A stretch of DNA of 6,914 nucleotides from DASSJF01 sp035934535. Its GTDB lineage: Bacteria > Sysuimicrobiota > Sysuimicrobiia > Sysuimicrobiales > Segetimicrobiaceae. The notes under the pieces were generated by a model. It was not told where the DNA came from, made no database searches, and saw only the letters and a program-made list of their open reading frames with translations. Below are positions 1-4,728 of the stretch, in pieces. The stretch covers positions 1-6,914 of the forward strand of contig DASYXS010000109.1 in assembly GCA_035934535.1 (NCBI GenBank), in the 5' to 3' direction. Each line of letters starts with the position of its first letter. Within the stretch, counting starts at the first letter, position 1. Made by a program: the position numbers and the translations under genes.

Positions 1-438
1 ACGTTTCTCCGGCTGTGCGAAGCGGTCAATCAGCCGCCCGCGTTCTTCATCGACGGCTATCGCGACCGGCCGGTGAAGGATCCGGTGGAGCGCCTGCGTG
101 AGACGTTCGAGGGCGCCGACGCGAAGGCGGTCCAGCGGCACCTCGAGCTGCTGCACCGCCTCGAGCATCTCCCCGTGGAAGTCGGCCGCGGCATCTCGCC
201 GGAGGAACTGCGCTCCGCGCTCGAGCAGCTGCGGTCCGAAGAGGCCGCGGAGACCGCGAAAGCCCGCCTGGCCGCCGCGGGCCGCCGCGCCGATCCCGCC
301 GGCCGGGAATCCGCGCTCTCGCCCAGGCCGCTCGACGAGTCGCGTGAGGCGGCCGCGCGGGAGGCGTTCCGTCTCGGATGGGACGCGGCGCTCGGCGCGC
401 TGCGGGAGTGGCTCCACCGGCGCGCCCGCGCCGGATGA
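1..438 (+). CDS. Unrecognised protein, C-terminal part (5' end outside window)
   Basis: The frame is open from the first base and ends at TGA 436-438, giving 145 residues of a longer protein. The codons are strongly GC-ending, as expected for a real gene here, and the stop overlaps the next start (ATGA). The visible part begins with a mixed hydrophobic stretch containing PPAFFIDGYRDRP. It then becomes almost entirely helical and charged, rich in Glu, Arg, Ala and Leu, for example HLELLHRLEHLPVEV and later SALEQLRSEEAAETAKARL, with likely coiled-coil or helical-hairpin character. It ends in a basic tail (EWLHRRARAG). A GTG at 73 could start a shorter product, but the frame upstream reads as normal coding sequence, so truncation by the window edge is more likely. 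I see no signal peptide, membrane segment or catalytic motif, and I do not recognise the family. No function is proposed. Confidence 0.75.
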   Translation, partial: TFLRLCEAVNQPPAFFIDGYRDRPVKDPVERLRETFEGADAKAVQRHLELLHRLEHLPVEVGRGISPEELRSALEQLRSEEAAETAKARLAAAGRRADPAGRESALSPRPLDESREAAAREAFRLGWDAALGALREWLHRRARAG

Positions 439-782
439 CGTCGCGCCTCTTCGTCTACGGCACCCTGCAGGACGAACACATCGTCGAGCGCCTGCTCGGA
501 CGCCGGCTGCCGTGGCAGCCCGCGGTGCTGGAAGGCTACTGCCGCATGCTGGACGCGTCGATCGGCTATCCCGTCGTTCATCCGCTGGCCGGCGCGAGCG
601 TAGACGGACGGCTGCTCGACGGCGTCGACCAGGAAGCTCTCGCCGCGCTCGACGCCTACGAGGGCCGGGAGTACCGCCGCGTCACGGTGCGGGTGCAGAT
701 GAGCGACGGCCGCGCGGTCGACGCGTACGCGTACGTGCCGGTGCAGGCCGGCGCGGGGACGCCGGGCCCCGACCGCGGGTAG
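435..782 (+). CDS. AIG2-like gamma-glutamylcyclotransferase-fold protein
   Basis: This is a 115-residue cytoplasmic protein of the GGCT-like/AIG2-like family, whose characterised members release 5-oxoproline (pyroglutamate) from gamma-glutamyl amines or peptides. Near the N-terminus is the family signature FVYGTLQD (YGTL at residues 8-11), which forms the substrate-binding loop. In the middle is LDAYEGREY, where Glu76 matches the catalytic general acid/base glutamate of the family. The length is typical of bacterial members. I chose ATG 435, which overlaps the upstream TGA and places the YGTL motif at its usual distance from the N-terminus. An in-frame ATG at 378 would add an Arg/Ala-rich stretch that is only a shadow of the upstream gene. 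No good Shine-Dalgarno is visible, so translation is probably coupled to the upstream gene. The last 10 or so residues are a Gly/Pro-rich tail. The fold assignment is firm; the substrate (gamma-glutamyl-amino acid, glutathione or gamma-glutamylamine) is unknown. Confidence 0.85.
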   Translation: MTSRLFVYGTLQDEHIVERLLGRRLPWQPAVLEGYCRMLDASIGYPVVHPLAGASVDGRLLDGVDQEALAALDAYEGREYRRVTVRVQMSDGRAVDAYAYVPVQAGAGTPGPDRG

Positions 783-788
783 GCGGGA

Positions 789-2060
789 TCAGGCGGTGGT
801 CGCGGGCGTGTAGCGCTCCAGCGCCGCGCGCATCCGAGACAGGGCCTCGGTAATCGCCTCGACGGAATTCGCGTAGCTCAACCGGAGATACCCTCGGCCG
901 TGGGCGCCGAACGCCGTACCGGCGAGCACCGCCACGCCGGCGTCGTTCAGCAGATGGGAGGCGAGCGCGCCGCCGTCCGGATCGATCGCGCGCACGTTCG
1001 GAAAGGCGTAGAAGGCGCCGGCCGGCACGAGACAGCGGACGCCGGGCAGCGCGCGGAGCCCCTTCACGATCACGTCCCGGCGCCGCCGGAATTCCGTGAC
1101 CATTCGCTCGACGCAGCCCTGGTCCCCTCGCAGCGCCGCGACGGCGGCCATCTGTGTGGCGGCGGCGGTGCAGGAGTTGGAGTTGACCATCAGCTGCGTG
1201 AGGCGCGCCGTCACGTCCCGGGGCGCGACGCCGTACCCGATGCGCCATCCCGTCATCGCGTACGTCTTGCTGAGGCCGTCCAGAATCACCGTCTGACCGG
1301 CCATCCCCGGCACCGACGCGATACTCGCGAACTGCGCGCCGTACAGGATCCGTCCGTAGATCTCGTCCGACAACACGGTGATCGGGCGGCCCCGCACCAT
1401 GTCCGCGATCGCCTCGAGGTCCGCGCGGGAGAGCACCCCCGCGGTGGGATTGTGCGGCGAGTTGAGAACGACAAGGCGCGTCCGCGGGGTGATGAGCGCG
1501 CGGAGCTCCTCCGGATCCGCGCGAAACTCGCGCTCTTCGCGCAGCACCCACGGCACCGTCCGCGCCCCGAGAAACCGCGCCACCGACTCGTAGATCGGAA
1601 ATCCGGGATCCGGGAAGATCACCTCGTCGCCGGGGTTCAGCAGCGCGAGCATCGTAAAGAACATCACGGGCTTGGCGCCCGGAGTGATGACGACCTGATC
1701 CGGGTGGACGGGAATGCCGCGCGATCGCGAGACGTCCTCCGCGACGGCCTCGCGCGCCTCGAGGATCCCGGCTGCCGGCGTGTAGTGCGTGTACCCGTTC
1801 CGCAGCGCCCGGATCGCCGCTTCCTTGATGTGCTCCGGCGTATCGAAGTCCGGCTCGCCGATCTCCAGGTGAATGATCGAACGGCCCTGCGCCTCGAGCG
1901 CGCGGGCGCGCGCCAGCACTTCGAACGCGGTCTCGGTGCCGAGCTGGGCCATCCGGTCCGCGAACGGCGCGCCGGGCGTGCGCGGTCCCATCTCGCCCGG
2001 CGGGCCCGCCTCCGCGGCGCGGTCCTCCCCCTCGAGGGGGGACAGGCCGTGAGGGGCCAT
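789..2060 (-). CDS. PLP-dependent aminotransferase, class I/II (fold type I)
   Basis: This 423-residue enzyme transfers an amino group between an amino acid and a 2-oxo acid using pyridoxal phosphate. Residues 64-74 (HLEIGEPDFDT) and YTHYTPAAG (90-98) are the N-terminal substrate-loop motifs. SPHNPTAG (201-208) carries the PLP-contacting Asn204. SDEIYG (231-236) carries Asp232, which pairs with the PLP ring nitrogen, and Tyr235. DGLSKTYAMTGWRIGY (261-276) carries the Schiff-base Lys265. YLRLSYA (391-397) carries Arg393, which should bind the substrate alpha-carboxylate. All key residues are present. The family resembles the subgroup that includes Thermus-type aspartate/prephenate aminotransferase, but specificity cannot be read from these motifs. 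The start at 2060 overlaps the ahcY stop (TGATG) and has AGGAGG 7 nt upstream. It gives about 32 Pro/Gly/Glu-rich residues before the usual family start near FADRMAQLGTETAF; this tail coincides with a palindromic repeat. Met24 or Met37 are alternative starts with poorer ribosome sites. Coupling to ahcY suggests, but does not prove, a role in methionine/sulfur metabolism. Confidence 0.93.
   Translation of the reverse strand: MAPHGLSPLEGEDRAAEAGPPGEMGPRTPGAPFADRMAQLGTETAFEVLARARALEAQGRSIIHLEIGEPDFDTPEHIKEAAIRALRNGYTHYTPAAGILEAREAVAEDVSRSRGIPVHPDQVVITPGAKPVMFFTMLALLNPGDEVIFPDPGFPIYESVARFLGARTVPWVLREEREFRADPEELRALITPRTRLVVLNSPHNPTAGVLSRADLEAIADMVRGRPITVLSDEIYGRILYGAQFASIASVPGMAGQTVILDGLSKTYAMTGWRIGYGVAPRDVTARLTQLMVNSNSCTAAATQMAAVAALRGDQGCVERMVTEFRRRRDVIVKGLRALPGVRCLVPAGAFYAFPNVRAIDPDGGALASHLLNDAGVAVLAGTAFGAHGRGYLRLSYANSVEAITEALSRMRAALERYTPATTA
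2021..2056. repeat. Palindromic intergenic-type repeat inside the aminotransferase N-terminus
   Basis: The stretch contains the perfect 14-nt palindrome CCCCCTCGAGGGGG at 2027-2040, centred on CTCGAG, with imperfect flanking arms (CCT on one side, AGG on the other). On the minus strand it reads CCCCTCAC, a short GC-rich link, then C-run, TCGA, G-run. It is translated as HGLSPLEGED. Peptides of the form LSPLEGE are the usual translation of short palindromic repeats scattered through many high-GC bacterial genomes, mostly between genes. This is recognition from experience; only one copy is visible here, so the repeat status is inferred. Confidence 0.55.
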
Positions 2061-3316
2061 CACGTGCCCTCCTGCCAGCTCGCCAGGTAGCGCGTCTGCT
2101 CGGGGGTGAGCGCGTCGATCGCGACGCCGGAGGCGCCGAGCTTGAGCGCCGCGACCTGCCGGTCGATCTCGGCCGGGACGCCGTAGACGTCGGGGGCGAG
2201 CGTCCCGCCGCGCTTCGCCAGGTGCTCCATCACCAGCGCCTGGTTGGCGAAACTCATGTCCATCACCGCGGCCGGGTGTCCTTCGGCCGCGGCCAGGTTC
2301 AAGAGGCGCCCTTCGGCCAGCACGTAGATCCGGCGGCCGTCCCGCAGGCGAAACTCCTCGACGTTCGGGCGGACGGGACGCCGGGACTCCGCGAGATCCG
2401 CGAGTGCCGCGAGGTCGATCTCGACGTCGAAATGTCCGGAGTTCGCGACGATCGCACGGTCCTTCATCGCCTCGAAGTGCTCCCGGCGGACGATCGACGT
2501 GTTGCCGGTCACCGTGAGAATCACGTCGGCGACGCGCGCCGCGTCCAGCATCGGCAGCACCCGGTGGCCGTCCATGTGCGCTTCGAGCGCGCGGACCGGA
2601 TCGACCTCCGTCACGATGACCTGCGCGCCCATCCCGCGCGCGCGCAGGGCGAGCCCGCGGCCGCAGTTGCCGTAGCCGGCGATGGCGACCGAGCGGCCGG
2701 CGAGTAGCAGGTTGGTGGCGCGGAGGAGCCCGTCGAGGGTCGATTGGCCGGTCCCGTAGCGATTGTCGAACAGGTGCTTCGTCAGCGCGTCGTTCACCGC
2801 GACGATCGGATACTTGAGCACGCCCGCCTTGGCCATGCTGCGCAGCCGGATCACCCCGGTCGTCGTTTCCTCGCTGCCGCCGTGGACCGCGCCGAGCAGC
2901 TCCGACCGTGCGTTGTGGATCGTGGAGACGAGGTCCGCGCCGTCGTCCATCGTCAGGTGCGGCTTGGTGTCCAGCGCTTGATTGATGTGACGGTAGTACG
3001 TGTCGCGGTCCTCGCCGCGGCGCGCGAACACCGGGAGATGCCACTCCGCCACGAGCGCCGCGGCCACGTCGTCCTGCGTGGAGAGCGGATTGCTGGCGCA
3101 CAGCGCCACCTGCGCGCCGCCGTCGTGCAGCGTGCGCATCAGGTTCGCGGTTTCGGTGGTGACGTGCAGGCACGCGGCGATTCGCGTGCCGGCGAGCGGC
3201 CGCTCGCGGGTGAAGCGCTCGCGGATGGTTCTCAAGACCGGCATCTCCCCGTCCGCCCAGGCGATGCGATCCCAGCCGGCCTTCGCCAGTCCGGGGTCCT
3301 TGATGTCTGCGTTCAT
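2060..3316 (-). CDS. ahcY: Adenosylhomocysteinase, short archaeal/Thermotoga type
   Basis: This 418-residue, NAD-dependent cytosolic enzyme hydrolyses S-adenosylhomocysteine to adenosine and homocysteine, relieving product inhibition of methyltransferases. Substrate-domain motifs are LHVTTETANLM (50-60), MDDGADLV (123-130) and EETTTGV (149-155). The catalytic Lys180 and Asp184 lie in VNDALTKHLFDNRYGTGQS (174-192). The NAD-binding Rossmann motif GYGNCGRG (214-221) is followed by Glu237 in TEVDP, which should hold the NAD ribose. VANSGHFDVEID (290-301) and LAEGRLLNLAAAEGHP (333-348) complete the signature set. The protein lacks the roughly 40-residue insert of many bacterial and plant enzymes and the C-terminal Lys/Tyr tail of the eukaryotic type, ending instead in LTPEQTRYLASWQEGT like archaeal and Thermotoga enzymes. 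Some archaeal relatives act on S-inosylhomocysteine, so that substrate is a minor alternative. ATG 3316 is supported by GGGAGG 8 nt upstream. It is the first gene of an operon with the downstream aminotransferase and has its own promoter. Confidence 0.97.
   Translation of the reverse strand: MNADIKDPGLAKAGWDRIAWADGEMPVLRTIRERFTRERPLAGTRIAACLHVTTETANLMRTLHDGGAQVALCASNPLSTQDDVAAALVAEWHLPVFARRGEDRDTYYRHINQALDTKPHLTMDDGADLVSTIHNARSELLGAVHGGSEETTTGVIRLRSMAKAGVLKYPIVAVNDALTKHLFDNRYGTGQSTLDGLLRATNLLLAGRSVAIAGYGNCGRGLALRARGMGAQVIVTEVDPVRALEAHMDGHRVLPMLDAARVADVILTVTGNTSIVRREHFEAMKDRAIVANSGHFDVEIDLAALADLAESRRPVRPNVEEFRLRDGRRIYVLAEGRLLNLAAAEGHPAAVMDMSFANQALVMEHLAKRGGTLAPDVYGVPAEIDRQVAALKLGASGVAIDALTPEQTRYLASWQEGT
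2068..2073 (-). promoter_or_regulatory. Shine-Dalgarno fixing the aminotransferase start at 2060
   Basis: The minus strand reads AGGAGG, a 7-nt spacer, then ATG. The site lies inside the last codons of ahcY and decides in favour of the upstream start, meaning that the Pro/Gly-rich N-terminal extension is probably translated. The stop of ahcY (TGA, 2062-2060) shares its last base with this ATG, so reinitiation by the same ribosome is also possible. Confidence 0.8.
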
Positions 3317-3324
3317 TCCGGATA

Positions 3325-3361
3325 CCTCCCGGCACCCCGACCTCGCAACGGCGCCGGAGAC
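3325..3361 (-). promoter_or_regulatory. ahcY leader hairpin that can hide the ribosome binding site
   Basis: In the minus-strand transcript, CUCCGGCGCC (from 3359 to 3350) can pair with GGUGCCGGGAG (3336 to 3326). This gives nine Watson-Crick pairs, one G-U pair and a single bulged G, around a 13-nt loop (3349-3337). Weak G-U pairs could extend it to 3361/3324. The 3' arm contains most of the ahcY Shine-Dalgarno GGGAGG (3330-3325), so the folded form would mask the site. A competing small hairpin (CCGGG-AGGUA-UCCGG) would instead place AGG in a loop. The leader predicted from the promoter is only about 45 nt and does not show the conserved sequence blocks of the SAH riboswitch, so ligand sensing is not claimed. 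Confidence 0.45.
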
Positions 3362-3367
3362 CCACGC

Positions 3368-3396
3368 ATTTTAGCGCGCGACCTCTTCGACGGCAA
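3368..3396 (-). promoter_or_regulatory. Sigma70-type promoter for the ahcY-aminotransferase operon
   Basis: On the minus strand a -35 box TTGCCG (3396-3391, four of six consensus bases) is followed after exactly 17 bp by a -10 box TAAAAT (3373-3368, five of six). The AT-rich -10 stands out sharply in this GC-rich window. Transcription would begin near 3361, leaving a leader of about 45 nt before the ahcY ATG. The promoter lies about 20 bp after the stop of the upstream, same-strand MFS gene, which shows that ahcY need not depend on read-through. Confidence 0.7.
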
Positions 3397-3407
3397 TGGT
3401 GCGCGCT
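3373..3407. promoter_or_regulatory. Inverted repeat flanking the ahcY -35 box, possible operator
   Basis: AGCGCGC at 3373-3379 and its exact reverse complement GCGCGCT at 3401-3407 lie 21 bp apart. They bracket the -35 element, and the inner arm touches the upstream end of the -10 box. The geometry would suit a dimeric regulator or two half-sites. The same arms could form a hairpin in the 3' end of the MFS message, but no T-run follows, so a terminator is unlikely. The arms are made only of G and C plus one A/T, so chance occurrence in this background is quite possible. Confidence 0.25.
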
Positions 3408-3415
3408 CCCTGGCC

Positions 3416-4678
3416 CTAGCGGCGGCCGGCGGCGAGGCGCGCGGCCTCCGGCCGCCCGCGGAGCCGCAGCATCGCAACGCAGCCCAGCGCGGGCCCCACG
3501 CTCAGCACGGCAAACGCGAGCCGCCACCCGCCGGCGCGAAGGACGAACGGGAGGAGCTGGATGCTGACCGCGGTCAGCAGGAACCCGAGCGACGTCTGCA
3601 GGGCGAGCGCGCTGCCGACCCGGCGAGACTCGGCGAGCTCGCTGATGGCCGCGGAGAACTGCGCGGAGTCCGCGACCACCGTCACGCCCCACGCCGCCGC
3701 GACCGCGACGACAAGCGCGGGGGCCCGGCCGAACAAGAAACCCGCGGCCAGCGCACAGGCCCCGCTCAGCGTCATCGCGCCCGCGGTCGTCACCGTCCGC
3801 CCGATCCGGTCCGCCACCAGTCCGCCCGCAATGCAGCCGCCCGCGCCGAGCCCGATGACGGCAAACGCCGCGACGCCGGCCGCGCGGCGCACGACGTCCG
3901 CGTCGCCCAGCCCGCCCGACGCCTGGAAGCTCCCGACGAGGAACGCCGGGATCCAGGTCCACATCGCGTATAACTCCCACATGTGGCCGAAGTAGCCGAA
4001 GTTGGCGAGCCGCAGCGCCGGGTCGCGGAGGGCCTGAAGAGCCCAGCGAAGGTCGAGGGCGGCCGCGGGAGCATCGAACGGACCCGGCCGAACAAAGCCG
4101 GCCACGATGAGCGCGGAGAGCACCGCCCCGGCACTGGTCGCGGCGATGACCGACTGCCAGGGCAAGGCGCCGGCCGCCTGCGCGGCAATGAGGTGCGGCA
4201 GCGCCGACCCGAGTGTCAGCGCCCCGACCAGCGTGCCGATCGCGAGCCCGCGGCCCTCTCGAAACCAGCCGGCCATAAGCTTCATCCCGGTAGGATACAC
4301 GCCCGCGAGGAGCGCCCCCAACGCGATCCGCAGACACACCGCGGGAAACAGGTGTCCCGCCGCGAGCGGCAAGAGGCCGTTGGCGGCGGCGGCGCCGGCC
4401 GCGGACCCGGCGAACACCGTCCGCGCCGGCAGCACGTCGCTGAGCCCGCTCACGGCGAGGCCCAGCGCGCCCGCGACAAACCCGACCTGCACGCCCACAG
4501 TCAGCAGCGCGAGCTGCGCGGCCGAGAAGCCCCAGTCTCTTGCCAGCGACGGCCCCACCGCGGCCGCGCTGAACCACGTGCTCATCGCGCCGATCTGCGC
4601 CGCCGCGATGAGCGCCAGGGCGGCCCAGCGGCCGGGCGCGACACGGGCGTCGGATGCTGCGCGGGGAAGCGTCGCCAT
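3416..4678 (-). CDS. Major facilitator superfamily transporter, 12 TM
   Basis: This 420-residue inner-membrane permease has twelve hydrophobic segments, at roughly residues 17-39, 53-76, 86-107, 113-133, 145-167, 174-196, 222-250, 266-288, 296-316, 320-338, 354-376 and 386-404. A longer, more polar cytoplasmic loop (about 197-221) lies between the two six-helix halves. The MFS motif A appears in loop 2-3 as GLSDVLPART (78-87) and again in loop 8-9 as GLVADRIGRT (286-295), the internal duplication expected of the fold. The arrangement GVYPTGMKLMAGWFREGRGLAIG (split across residues 126-148) is typical of the helix 4-5 region. Overall it resembles the broad CynX/nitrate-nitrite-like MFS group, but the substrate cannot be assigned. 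GAGG lies only 2 nt before ATG 4678, a short spacing, so the start is slightly uncertain. It is divergent from the S9 peptidase and lies upstream of ahcY without an evident terminator. Confidence 0.92.
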   Translation of the reverse strand: MATLPRAASDARVAPGRWAALALIAAAQIGAMSTWFSAAAVGPSLARDWGFSAAQLALLTVGVQVGFVAGALGLAVSGLSDVLPARTVFAGSAAGAAAANGLLPLAAGHLFPAVCLRIALGALLAGVYPTGMKLMAGWFREGRGLAIGTLVGALTLGSALPHLIAAQAAGALPWQSVIAATSAGAVLSALIVAGFVRPGPFDAPAAALDLRWALQALRDPALRLANFGYFGHMWELYAMWTWIPAFLVGSFQASGGLGDADVVRRAAGVAAFAVIGLGAGGCIAGGLVADRIGRTVTTAGAMTLSGACALAAGFLFGRAPALVVAVAAAWGVTVVADSAQFSAAISELAESRRVGSALALQTSLGFLLTAVSIQLLPFVLRAGGWRLAFAVLSVGPALGCVAMLRLRGRPEAARLAAGRR

Positions 4679-4728
4679 GTCCTCTACGGTACCAGGAAGG
4701 CACGCGGGCCGGGCAAGAAGTCGACGGC

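Noticed and set aside
721..736. Palindrome ACGCGTACGCGT near the end of the GGCT-like gene.
   Set aside because: It encodes the ordinary residues DAYAYV and arises from repeated Ala/Tyr codons; there is no sign of a binding site or recombination site.
900..2090. Plus-strand open frame antisense to the aminotransferase.
   Set aside because: It is rich in Arg, His and Asp with no recognisable motif, opposite an enzyme with a complete set of PLP motifs.
3373..3407. Intrinsic terminator of the MFS gene formed by AGCGCGC/GCGCGCT.
   Set aside because: The loop is 21 nt and the downstream bases on the minus strand are AAAAT rather than a T-run. A promoter occupies the same bases.
3317..3415. SAH or SAM riboswitch upstream of ahcY.
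   Set aside because: The predicted leader is about 45 nt and I do not find the conserved blocks or pseudoknot arrangement of known SAH or SAM riboswitches. Only an SD-masking hairpin is visible.
2744..3973. Long plus-strand open frame antisense to ahcY and the MFS gene.
   Set aside because: The translation is low-complexity Arg/Ala/His/Gln-rich with no domain motif and lies opposite two well-supported genes, so it is a shadow.
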